Assembly (NCBI RefSeq): GCF_023734115.1
Contig: NZ_AP025737.1
Span: 1,922,001 to 1,986,000 of the forward strand
Length of the DNA stretch: 64,000 bases
Reading direction: 5' to 3'
From: Herbiconiux sp. L3-i23
Lineage (GTDB): Bacteria > Actinomycetota > Actinomycetes > Actinomycetales > Microbacteriaceae
Positions 24,599 through 34,866 of this stretch are shown piece by piece (positions within the stretch are counted from its first letter, which is position 1; each line of letters starts with the position of its first letter). The notes below the pieces were generated by a model. The model was not told where the DNA came from and ran no database searches. It worked only from the letters and a program-made list of their open reading frames with translations. A program made the position numbers and the translations under genes.

Positions 24599-24818
24599 AT
24601 CCGATATTGCGGGCACAGACGCACGTTCCGGCGCGGCGTGTCGCCCGGAACGTGCGTTCTCACCGCCGCGCGGTGCTGACCGCAAGCTCAGGGAACTCCG
24701 GGCCGAGCTGACGCGGGTGAGCGTCGCCGGATCCGGCCGCATTCGGCTCCGCTGAGAACGCACGTTCCGGGCACGATGGGTATGCCGGAACGTGCGTTCA
24801 TGCCCGCAATATCGGATC
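24598..24818. repeat. 221-bp nested palindrome between convergent stop codons (family D)
   Basis: Outer arms GATCCGATATTGCGGGCA (24598-24615) and its exact complement (24801-24818) enclose four copies of AACGCACGTTCCGG in alternating orientation (near 24619, 24645, 24757, 24783). The element begins at the last base of the TRIC stop codon and ends one base before the leuA stop. Two structures are possible: two separate hairpins (24619-24631 with 24645-24658, and 24757-24770 with 24786-24799), or one long cruciform using the perfect 19-bp pair 24644-24662 / 24753-24771. Confidence 0.9.
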
Positions 24819-26716
<1,898 letters not shown>

Positions 26717-26771
26717 CAGCGCAACCATAGCATCGTGGCGCCGGCGTCCTCCCGGGAGCCGTGATCGCCGG

Positions 26772-29267
26772 TCACGGAGCGGGAGCGTGTTCGAGCCGCG
26801 GTTCCGTCTCCGCGGGCCTCGCTGCCCGGCGCATGAGCGACATCACCTGAGGAACGGTCATCGACGGCAGGTACGACCGCATCAGCGCCATTCCGACCGC
26901 GGGAAGCACCAACGGGTCGGGGTACGCGATCGACAGCGGCCGGAAGTCCGGGCTGAACTTCTGCTTGAACGCGAGCAGCGTCCGGAAGCCGTAGAACGAC
27001 TCGAGGCGGCGGCCGACATAGCCGAGCACGTGCGCGGCGACACCCTGATCGGTGGCGGTCTCGGCCACCCGAGACAAGGGCGCCGCCGACAGCGAGACGA
27101 ACTCCCGCTCCTCGCGGGCGGCACGGTGCACGGTCTCGGCGATGAGGAACTCGGTGACACCGTTCATCGACTCGGGCCGCCGCCGCATGAAGTCGAGGGT
27201 CCAGCCGATCACCCGGCCGTTGCGGTAGGTGGGCATCCAGCTGGTTGCGGCGAGCACGTGCCCGTCGGCGTCGACGGCCAGCATCAGACGCACTTCCGCG
27301 TCGTCGAGCTCGTCGACCCCGCCGAGGGTGAAGCCCATCTCGGGCAGGCCCCGGCCGGCGACCCACTCCTCGGAGATGCCGGCGATCTGCGCACGCATCG
27401 GTCCGGATAGGTCGGACCACCGCGTCCACACCGCGACGACGCCGAGTTTCGCGGCCCGGTTCGCGGAGGTGCGGATGTCCTTCCATCGCCTCCCCGCGAG
27501 CGAGAAGGTGGCGGGTCGGAGGACGGCGTCGTCGCCGATCTCGGTGCTCGACCAGCCGAGGGAGTCGAGGAGTTCGCGCACGTCGGCCGAGACGCTGTAG
27601 AACGCGGGAACCCACCCGCTCGCGTCGCAGTGCGCGATGAAGCCGCGCACGGATCCCGCCCAGGTCTCGGGCCGGCCGATGGGTCCTCCCGTCGTGACGG
27701 CGACACCGGAGACGACCCGGTAGGCGACCGCTCCCCTGCCGTCGGCGGAGAACCAGTAGGAGTTGCCCTGCCAGGTGGCCATGTGGGACAGCGATCCGCT
27801 CGCCCCGTCGCGCAACAGCGTGCGCACGCGATCCAAATCGCTGGTGCGGCCACCTCCCGCGACGTCGGCGATGAGGACGGCGCTCGCGATCAGGAGGATC
27901 GACCAGAACAGTGCGCCGACCCCCGAGTAGACGAGTGCTGCGACGGGACCCGCCGGTGCGAATTCGAGGGCGCGAAGGTGCAGGAAGCCGGCCGGGACGA
28001 AGCGCTCGGGCAGGTCGATCAGAAGCGACAGCAGGGTCACCGGGGGTCGGAATTCACGGGCGCTCGCGAATCCGAGCAATACGTACAGGGCTGCGGAGAC
28101 AGCCGCTCCGACACCCGCGGTGATCCAGAACCGCCGGATCGCCCGCCGACGTGGACGTCCGGGGAAGCGGCCGAGGTTGATCAGCAGCGCGACGCCGAGT
28201 CCGAGTGGGATCAGCACCGACAGCAGGTCGGCGATGAGGTTCGCCCGACCGGCGGGATCGGCGGCCAGCTGCCCGGCGTCCGGCAGCAGCCGGAGAACCC
28301 CGTCGTAAAGCGCGGCGAGGCCGGCGAGCAGGAACAGCACCGAGATCGCGAGCCACGCCGCCGCTCGTCGCCCGCGCAGCAGCCCCAGCACGCAGAGGCC
28401 GAGGAGCGCGAGCGGCAGGACGGCGACGAGCACCGCCCCCACGCCGTCGACTCGGGTGAGCGCCAGCGCGCGCACGCAATCCGCGGTCGCCACCGCCGCG
28501 TCGCAGGCAGCCGGATCGATCGCGCCCGGCGAGAACAACTGCGCGAGTGGGTGGAGGGGTCCTCTCGCCGCTCCGGTGATCATGGTGATGAGCGGACCCG
28601 CTGCGACGAGGGCGACGAGCCCGGCGAGGAGGGCGCGGGCCTCGTGGTGCGAGCTGCGGCTGAGGCGCAACGAGTGCCGCGACGGGGCGAACGCCATACC
28701 GACGACGACTCCGGCGAGACCGGCGCAGAGCCGGTACACGTCGACGGCGTTCGCCGAGTACAGGACGAACACGAGCAGCACCGCGACGCCCCCGACGCGG
28801 AGGCGACGACGCCACAGGTGGTCGGTGAACGCCGTGGCCGCGAGGGCGGCGCCGATTGCCGGGGTCAGCGGGTCGAGGACGACGTCGACGGAGCTCCGGT
28901 CGGCTCCGGCGATCATGGCGGCGAGGGTGACGAGACCCTGCCCTGCCACGACACCGAGCAATCCGGTCAGCACGTACGCTCCCAGCGCGCGCCCCGATCC
29001 CATGACCCGCTCGCTCGCGCCGAGCAGGATGAGGACGCCGAGCAGGCCGACGACGAGCGGCAGCAGACCGTCGGCGACGAGCCCGGCGGTGAACGGCGAG
29101 AACACCGACGCACCCCCGACGAACGCCGCGGGTCCGACGCCGAGCGCGTCGCGCACGCCGGCGCTCGCGCCGCCGACGGCCCCGGTGGCGAGCGTCACGG
29201 TGAGCACGGTCGCGAACACCGCGAGCGTGACGACCTGCCGTCGCGCGACGGCGATGAGCCGCCTCAT
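26772..29267 (-). CDS. MprF-like membrane protein with C-terminal DUF2156 domain
   Basis: An 831-residue protein. The first ~480 residues hold about 12 membrane helices; the first ~200 have a rhomboid-like layout (FVGGASVFSPFTAGL, GASERVMGSGRALG). The last ~330 form a soluble DUF2156 domain (TWQGNSYWFSADGRGAVAYR, GMALMRSYLP), related to the lysyl-tRNA-dependent transferase part of MprF/LysX proteins that modify membrane lipids with amino acids. The lipid and amino acid are unknown. ATG 29267 is chosen because it overlaps the esterase stop (ATGA) and has GGGGA five bases before. ATG 29279 is an alternative. It forms an operon with the esterase. Confidence 0.85.
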   Translation of the reverse strand: MRRLIAVARRQVVTLAVFATVLTVTLATGAVGGASAGVRDALGVGPAAFVGGASVFSPFTAGLVADGLLPLVVGLLGVLILLGASERVMGSGRALGAYVLTGLLGVVAGQGLVTLAAMIAGADRSSVDVVLDPLTPAIGAALAATAFTDHLWRRRLRVGGVAVLLVFVLYSANAVDVYRLCAGLAGVVVGMAFAPSRHSLRLSRSSHHEARALLAGLVALVAAGPLITMITGAARGPLHPLAQLFSPGAIDPAACDAAVATADCVRALALTRVDGVGAVLVAVLPLALLGLCVLGLLRGRRAAAWLAISVLFLLAGLAALYDGVLRLLPDAGQLAADPAGRANLIADLLSVLIPLGLGVALLINLGRFPGRPRRRAIRRFWITAGVGAAVSAALYVLLGFASAREFRPPVTLLSLLIDLPERFVPAGFLHLRALEFAPAGPVAALVYSGVGALFWSILLIASAVLIADVAGGGRTSDLDRVRTLLRDGASGSLSHMATWQGNSYWFSADGRGAVAYRVVSGVAVTTGGPIGRPETWAGSVRGFIAHCDASGWVPAFYSVSADVRELLDSLGWSSTEIGDDAVLRPATFSLAGRRWKDIRTSANRAAKLGVVAVWTRWSDLSGPMRAQIAGISEEWVAGRGLPEMGFTLGGVDELDDAEVRLMLAVDADGHVLAATSWMPTYRNGRVIGWTLDFMRRRPESMNGVTEFLIAETVHRAAREEREFVSLSAAPLSRVAETATDQGVAAHVLGYVGRRLESFYGFRTLLAFKQKFSPDFRPLSIAYPDPLVLPAVGMALMRSYLPSMTVPQVMSLMRRAARPAETEPRLEHAPAP

Positions 29268-30556
29268 CCGATTCCCCATCGGTCGAGGAGGGCGGCGACG
29301 GCGGATGCGAACCCGAATCTGGCCGTGTTCCAGTCATGGCCGGTGCCCGGCGACACCGCCCGGAACACCGACATGCCCGCATTCTCGGCAGCGGCGGAAA
29401 CCGCCTGCATGTACGCAGAGTACTGAAGGTCGTGCTCGCCCGCGACGAAATAGGCGACCGAGTCGACGTAGGGCGCCTGCGCGTCGAGCAGCGCGATGGG
29501 CGTCTCCGCTCGGTAGGCGTCGGCGTCCCCGCCGAAGCCGTCGTCGATCGTCTTCTCCGGTGAGCCGAGACTCGGCGCCTCTTCACCGGAGACGTCGATG
29601 ATCGAGCCGAAGATCTCGGGGTACGCCGCGCCGAGCTGGATGGCGCACGTGCCGCCCTGCGAGAATCCGGCGATGGTCCACGACGTCCGGTCTGTCGCGA
29701 CAGGGAGTGTGGATCGGATCCAGTCGGCCACGTCGACGGTGAGGTAGGTCGCCGAGTCGCCGGCCGCGCCGTCGACGCACATCGGGTTGCGCGACGGATC
29801 TCCGAGCTGATCGGGAACGACGACGATGGGTGCGACGCCGTCGTGCCGCGCGGCGATCGAATCCATCAGCGCATCCATGCCGCCCGCCGAGAAGACGTCG
29901 GTCGGCGTGCCGGGCTGGCCGGACAGCGCGACGATGACGGGGAGGCGCGGCGGTCCGGCGACCAGGGCTGCGGGCGGCAGATAGACCGCGGCCGGCCGAG
30001 GCGCGAAGGCGGCCTCGACCGCCGGGATGTCGACGACTCCGACCATGCCGGTGTCGGGGAGGTCGGCGGGCGCGGTCCAGTCAGCGAGCGATCCGCCCGC
30101 CCGCTCCGGCGGCACGAACGCCTCGCCGTAGCTCGTGCCCAGCGCGTCGCCCACGGTCGGGTACTGCCCGAAATCGACGTTGATCGTGAGGAAGAGGCAC
30201 CACGCGGTGAGCGCGGCGAGCACCGCGCCGAGCACCGCCCGCCACCATCGCGCGAAGACCAGCGTGGCGAGTGCGATTCCGAAGGCGGCGAACGCGATGG
30301 TGTCGGCGATCCGCACCACCCAGGTCAGCGAGACTCCGAAGATGTTCAGCACATCGCTGAGCAGCAAGTTGACGACGGCGCCGATCACGGCACCCACCAG
30401 TCCTGCCCCTGCGACGATCAGGAAGAAGCGCTTCGCGGGGAGACGGATGCCGTAGCGGGGTACGAGGAGCGCGAGGGCGAGCGCACCGGCGAGCACGAAG
30501 CTCGCGATGAAGAGCGGGCCGTCGACGATGCTGACGGTCGACACGAAGTCAGCCAT
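29264..30556 (-). CDS. Membrane-anchored alpha/beta-hydrolase esterase (esterase D / Ag85-like)
   Basis: A 430-residue protein. Four N-terminal membrane helices (to about 130) are followed by an extracellular or periplasm-facing alpha/beta-hydrolase domain. The nucleophile elbow is GFSQGGTCA, preceded by the DVADWIRSTLPV region. A likely acid residue lies in FVAGEHDLQYS, and His is in GTGHDWNTARF. This layout matches actinobacterial putative esterases of the mycolyltransferase-like fold. The ATG 30556 follows GAGGAGG; an upstream GTG would overlap that RBS. It is translationally coupled to the MprF-like gene, so the pair may act on envelope lipids together. Confidence 0.85.
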   Translation of the reverse strand: MADFVSTVSIVDGPLFIASFVLAGALALALLVPRYGIRLPAKRFFLIVAGAGLVGAVIGAVVNLLLSDVLNIFGVSLTWVVRIADTIAFAAFGIALATLVFARWWRAVLGAVLAALTAWCLFLTINVDFGQYPTVGDALGTSYGEAFVPPERAGGSLADWTAPADLPDTGMVGVVDIPAVEAAFAPRPAAVYLPPAALVAGPPRLPVIVALSGQPGTPTDVFSAGGMDALMDSIAARHDGVAPIVVVPDQLGDPSRNPMCVDGAAGDSATYLTVDVADWIRSTLPVATDRTSWTIAGFSQGGTCAIQLGAAYPEIFGSIIDVSGEEAPSLGSPEKTIDDGFGGDADAYRAETPIALLDAQAPYVDSVAYFVAGEHDLQYSAYMQAVSAAAENAGMSVFRAVSPGTGHDWNTARFGFASAVAALLDRWGIG

Positions 30557-30673
30557 CAGCCTCCTCACAGCGCGTTCGCCGGTTCTTCCGACACCGACGA
30601 TGCTATGGCGACCGGACGCCTGTTCGGTGCTCCCCCGCCGACGTCGCGAACCGCCGGAGACGGCCGAGACTCG

Positions 30674-31366
30674 TCAGAGGACGCCGTGCTCGTAGGCGAA
30701 GACGACCAGCTGCACCCGATCCCGCAGCCCCAGTTTGCCGAGGACGCGGGAGATGTGCGTCTTTACCGTCGCCTCGCTGACGTACTCGTGAGCGGCGATC
30801 TCGGCGTTGCTGAGGCCTCTCGCGGCGAGCATGAAGATCTCGCGCTCGCGGTCGCTGAGTTCGGCCAGCACCGATGCGTCGGCACCGCGAGGCCCCGAAC
30901 CGAAGTGCTGGAACAGCTCGGCGGTCGCGGACGGCGCGAGCACCGCGGTGCCGGCATGCACCGTGCGGATCGCGGAGAGCAGGAATTCGGGTTCGGCGTC
31001 CTTCAGCACGAAACCGCTGGCGCCGGCGCGGATCGCGCGCGCCGCCGCCTCGTCGAGGTCGAAGGTGGTGAGCACGATGATCCTCGGCGGCGCGGCATCG
31101 CGGGCGTCCGCGTCGGCGATGATGCCCTCGGTGCCGGCGATGCCGTCGGCGACCGGCATACGGATGTCCATGAGCACCACGTCCGGCGCGGCACGAGCGA
31201 CCATCGCGACCGCGGCACGACCGTCGGCCGCCTCGCCGACGACGCTCATGTCGGGCTGCGACTCGATCAGCATGCGCAGTCCCGACCGGAACAGAGCCTG
31301 GTCGTCGACCAGCGCGACACGGATGGGGCGGGACTGCGGATCCGTGTCGTCGGCTGCCTGCGTCAT
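30674..31366 (-). CDS. NarL/LuxR-family response regulator
   Basis: A 230-residue response regulator. The receiver domain has the acidic pair in ALVDDQALFRSGL, the phospho-acceptor Asp in DVVLMDIRMPVADG, Thr in VLTTFDLDE and Lys in GFVLKDA. The C-terminal LuxR helix-turn-helix has LSDREREIFMLAARGLSNAEIAA and the recognition segment VKTHISRVLGKLGL. Its ATG overlaps the sensor-kinase stop (ATGA). The target genes are unknown; the adjacent esterase/MprF-like pair on the same strand is a natural candidate, but the link is only positional. Confidence 0.93.
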   Translation of the reverse strand: MTQAADDTDPQSRPIRVALVDDQALFRSGLRMLIESQPDMSVVGEAADGRAAVAMVARAAPDVVLMDIRMPVADGIAGTEGIIADADARDAAPPRIIVLTTFDLDEAAARAIRAGASGFVLKDAEPEFLLSAIRTVHAGTAVLAPSATAELFQHFGSGPRGADASVLAELSDREREIFMLAARGLSNAEIAAHEYVSEATVKTHISRVLGKLGLRDRVQLVVFAYEHGVL

Positions 31367-32625
31367 GCGCGCACCTGGCTGATCGGCATCGGCTGGGTGA
31401 GGCCGCTGGTGCGATCGAGGGGCAGCACGATGCGCACCCGGTAGCGGCCGTTCGTTCCGTCGCCTGCCGCGAAGCTGCCGCCCGCGAGGGTCGCACGCTC
31501 GCGCATCCCGGGGATGCCGTGGCCGGACGGATTCACGCTGCGCTCCCCCTGCGGCACGTCATTCGTGACGCTGACGGTGAGGGTCGAGTCGCTCCAGTCG
31601 AACTCCAGGTCGGCGGGCGACGTCCGGGCGCCGTGGCGCAAAGCGTTGGTCAGCGACTCTTGAACGACCCGATACACCGCGAGCCCCGCCGACTCGCTGA
31701 GCGGAACGCCGACTCCATAGCTCGTCCAGTCGATCTCGAGCCCCGACTCGCGGAAGCCGCGCACCAGGTTGTCGAGATCGTTCATGCCCGGCTGCGGGCC
31801 CGCCTCCTGGCTGTGCCGCAGCTCGGTAAGCAGCGCGCGCACGTCGCCGAGCGCCCCGCGTGCGGTGGAGGCGATCGTCGCGAGCGCCTCATCGACCGAC
31901 TCGGGCGAGGCCTTCGCCGCGTAGCGGGCCCCGTCGGCCTGCGCGATCACAACGGCGAGCGAGTGCGCGACGATGTCGTGCACGTCACGGGCGACGCGGT
32001 TGCGCTCGTGCTCGAGGGCCGCCTCCTGCTCGGCCGCCGTGAGGCGCACCTCGGCGTGCGCCTTCGACTCGCCGAGCACCCGCCGCTCCTCGGTCAGAGC
32101 GCGACGGTCGAGCAGCGACCGCACCAGCACGCCCGCCGTCCACGGCAGACCGGCGGCGGCGAGGCCGAAGACGAAGAAGAACGCCCCGCCCTGCGATCCG
32201 AAGATCCAGGAGATGCCCGCCAGCCCGACCGCTCCGACGATCACGCAGACGAACCCGAGCCACTTGGTCACGGGCCGCCCGTAGGCCGACGAGCCGAAGA
32301 GCACGAGGAGCAGCGGGAACCAGAAGACGGACATCGTCGTCGCGTCGGCGATGCCGAGGAACGGGACCGTGATGGTAGCGAAGGCGGCGACACCGAGCGC
32401 GGCGAGCGGCTGCACGCGATGCAGGCCGATCGCAACGGCGAGGAGGAGGGCGAGCAGCACGACGGCCATCCCCCCGCGTCCGATCTCGCCGAGGGACGCG
32501 GCCATGAAGTAGAGCAGCGCCACCCCGACCTCGACGAATCCGCGATACCGCACCCACGCCGCGGGCGTCGCGAGTTCGAGCAGACGCCGTTCGAACGTCG
32601 AGAGCCCTGTCGCCTTGTCATCCAT
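31363..32625 (-). CDS. Two-component sensor histidine kinase (NarX/LiaS-type)
   Basis: A 420-residue HisKA_3 kinase. About five N-terminal membrane helices (to about 165) have almost no extracellular loop, suggesting that it senses membrane state. A short coiled coil (about 168-205) follows, then the phospho-acceptor H-box RNRVARDVHDIVAHSLAVVI and the HATPase domain with VVQESLTNALRHG (N box) and GHGIPGMRERA (G box). ATG 32625 is the best start; the frame is open further upstream without a usable RBS. It is coupled to the response regulator. Confidence 0.92.
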   Translation of the reverse strand: MDDKATGLSTFERRLLELATPAAWVRYRGFVEVGVALLYFMAASLGEIGRGGMAVVLLALLLAVAIGLHRVQPLAALGVAAFATITVPFLGIADATTMSVFWFPLLLVLFGSSAYGRPVTKWLGFVCVIVGAVGLAGISWIFGSQGGAFFFVFGLAAAGLPWTAGVLVRSLLDRRALTEERRVLGESKAHAEVRLTAAEQEAALEHERNRVARDVHDIVAHSLAVVIAQADGARYAAKASPESVDEALATIASTARGALGDVRALLTELRHSQEAGPQPGMNDLDNLVRGFRESGLEIDWTSYGVGVPLSESAGLAVYRVVQESLTNALRHGARTSPADLEFDWSDSTLTVSVTNDVPQGERSVNPSGHGIPGMRERATLAGGSFAAGDGTNGRYRVRIVLPLDRTSGLTQPMPISQVRA

Positions 32626-32846
32626 GACGCCCACCGTACGACGCCGGACACCGGCGGAACCCGCTGTGGTCGAGCTTTCATCCCCGCGGCGGCACGGGTC
32701 ATCCCCCCGGCTGATTGGGCGCTCCTCGTCGCGTCGGAGGCGCTTGCCACAGGCCGACTTCAGCAAACGAACGACCGCCGTTCAGGATTCACCCAGCTTG
32801 GCCCAATAGATGTGGGCCACCCATCTCCCCCACCCCGGAGGTACCC

Positions 32847-33851
32847 GTGACCGCTCTGTACATCGCCGGCCTCGTCGTGTTCTCGCTTCTCACCGTTGTC
32901 GCCGCAGGCGTGATGCGGGGGACGCAAGGCGACGATGGATTCTTCGACGCACTCGGCAATTTCCCGACGCTGCTGATGCTCCTGCCGGTCGTGTATGCCG
33001 CGCAACACTCGCTCGCCCGCACCACCTACAGCGATGACGAGCGCGCACGTGCCTCGCGGCGGGTTCTCCTCGTCGTCGGCGGAATGACGCTTGCCGGCGC
33101 GCTCCTCACCTGCGTGCAGTCGGCGGCACTCGGTGGCAGCGGACCGATCACCGCGGTGACGGTGATCCTCGGCCTTGCGTCAGTCGGCTACTCGCTCTTC
33201 GTGGGGCGCAGGATCTCCCGCCGCCGACAGTCGACCTCGGAGACGGGGCAGGACACGGGCTCCGCTTCCGGGAGCGGCTCGGCAGCGCCGGTCGCGGCTT
33301 CCAGTGACTCCGAGGCGATCGAGCCGGTCCATGCTCCGAGGCATCTGCTTCCCATCTTCATCGTGGCCGCTGTCGTCGGGTTCGTCGCTCCGTTCCTCGT
33401 TACCCGCTCGACCCCACTCGACCTCGCGATCTCGATCGCGCTCAGCCTTGTCGCGTCGGGCGTCGTCTCCGCACTGGTGTCCATCGCATTCTTCGCATCC
33501 ACCACCAGCCGGATGCGCAAGATCGCCGGGGAGAGCCCGATCGGCGGTGGCCCGATCACTCGAGCGGTTCTGCAGCGCAAGCGCGTCGATCTCGACGCCG
33601 ATCAGCGTTCTCGGGCCGAGGCGTACGCCCGCTCCTTCCTGAATCTGATGCCGTACAGCCTCGTGATCCTCGGCTACTTCTTCGTCTCGATCGCCGCCGG
33701 CTCACTGGTCGTTCTGTCAACCGACGACTCTCCGAGCAGCAGGGGCCTCTTCGCAGTACTGCTGCTTCCCGTCGCCATCGTCGTCCTGGTCGTCGTCTTC
33801 ACGCGACAGATCGTGAGCGCCCGTCGCTACCTCACGTCGACTTCGTCCTGA
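32847..33851 (+). CDS. Multi-pass membrane protein of unknown function
   Basis: A 334-residue protein with about eight predicted helices in two groups (residues 5-125 and 165-330), separated by a Ser/Gly/Ala-rich cytoplasmic or extracytoplasmic linker (ETGQDTGSASGSGSAAPVAASS). No catalytic motif is seen. The second group contains the basic stretch TTSRMRKIAGESPIGGG. The GTG start 32847 has CGGAGG five bases upstream. It is divergent from the sensor kinase and convergent with era, with a family C palindrome between. Confidence 0.75.
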   Translation: MTALYIAGLVVFSLLTVVAAGVMRGTQGDDGFFDALGNFPTLLMLLPVVYAAQHSLARTTYSDDERARASRRVLLVVGGMTLAGALLTCVQSAALGGSGPITAVTVILGLASVGYSLFVGRRISRRRQSTSETGQDTGSASGSGSAAPVAASSDSEAIEPVHAPRHLLPIFIVAAVVGFVAPFLVTRSTPLDLAISIALSLVASGVVSALVSIAFFASTTSRMRKIAGESPIGGGPITRAVLQRKRVDLDADQRSRAEAYARSFLNLMPYSLVILGYFFVSIAAGSLVVLSTDDSPSSRGLFAVLLLPVAIVVLVVVFTRQIVSARRYLTSTSS

Positions 33852-33884
33852 CCGCGCCGCCGCCGGAGCGAGGCGGCGGTCGTC

Positions 33885-33940
33885 GAGGTGCCCAGTTCTG
33901 TCGGTGTTCGCGCCCGAACACCCGCAGAACTGGGCACCTC
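33885..33940. repeat. Inverted-repeat element, family C, copy 1
   Basis: Arms GAGGTGCCCAGTTCTGTCGGTG (33885-33906) and its near-complement (33919-33940) enclose a 12-base loop. Both arms are identical to those at 43895-43916 / 43929-43950. It lies between the convergent ends of the membrane-protein gene and era. No T-run follows either side. Confidence 0.9.
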
Positions 33941-33957
33941 GCGCGCGCGGACGCGGG

Positions 33958-34866
33958 TTAGAAGCCGAGGCGGCCGAGGAGCTTGGGGTCGCGCTGCCAC
34001 TCCTTCGCGACCTTGACCTGGATCGCGAGGTACACGGGCTTGCCGACGAGCGGCTCGATGCCCGCGCGGGCCTTCGCACCGATCTGCTTCAGGCGGCTGC
34101 CGCCCTTGCCGATGATGATGCCCTTCTGGCTGTCGCGTTCGACCCAGAGGTTGATGTAGATCTCGAGCAGATCCTTGTCGTCGCGCTCGATCATGTCGTC
34201 GACCGTGACGGCCAGCGAGTGCGGCAGCTCGTCGCTGACCCCTTCGAGCGCCGCCTCGCGCACCAGCTCGGCGATGCGCTCCTCGAGCCCCTCGTCGGTG
34301 ACGGCGTCGTCGCCGTAAAGAGCGGGCGACTCGGGCATCAGAGCGATGAGCTCGCTGGTCAGGGCGTCGAGTTGGATGGCCTGAGTGGCGGAGACGGGGA
34401 CGATGGCCTCCCACTCGCGCAGCTGCGACACGGCCAGCAGTTGATCGCCGACGACCTCGCGCGGCACGCTGTCGACCTTGGTGACGACGGCGACCTTCTT
34501 CGCCTTGGGGTACCGGTCGAGCTGCTCGTTGATGAACCTGTCGCCCGGACCGATCGGGTCGCCGGCGGGAACGCAGAACCCGATGACGTCGACGTCGGCG
34601 AGGGTCGACTGCACGAGATCGTTGAGGCGTTCGCCGAGCAGGGTGCGCGGGCGGTGCACGCCCGGGGTGTCGACGACGATGAGCTGCCCCTCGGGGCGGT
34701 GCACGATGCCGCGGATCGCGCGCCTCGTGGTCTGCGGCTTCGCCGAGGTGATCGCGACCTTCTCGCCGACGAGCGCGTTCATGAGCGTCGACTTGCCGAC
34801 GTTCGGGCGGCCGACGAACGAGACGAAGCCCGCCCGGAAGTCGGGAGTGGGTGCGTCGTCGCTCAT
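33958..34866 (-). CDS. era: GTPase Era
   Basis: Ribosome-assembly GTPase that binds the 3' end of 16S rRNA. At 302 residues it has G1 GRPNVGKST, G3 DTPGVHRPRT, G4 as TKVD (usual NKxD with Thr first), and a C-terminal KH domain with KGIIIGKGGSRLKQIGAKAR. The ATG 34866 overlaps the stop of the CBS-domain gene (ATGA). It is the last gene of the hrcA-to-era series. Confidence 0.96.
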   Translation of the reverse strand: MSDDAPTPDFRAGFVSFVGRPNVGKSTLMNALVGEKVAITSAKPQTTRRAIRGIVHRPEGQLIVVDTPGVHRPRTLLGERLNDLVQSTLADVDVIGFCVPAGDPIGPGDRFINEQLDRYPKAKKVAVVTKVDSVPREVVGDQLLAVSQLREWEAIVPVSATQAIQLDALTSELIALMPESPALYGDDAVTDEGLEERIAELVREAALEGVSDELPHSLAVTVDDMIERDDKDLLEIYINLWVERDSQKGIIIGKGGSRLKQIGAKARAGIEPLVGKPVYLAIQVKVAKEWQRDPKLLGRLGF

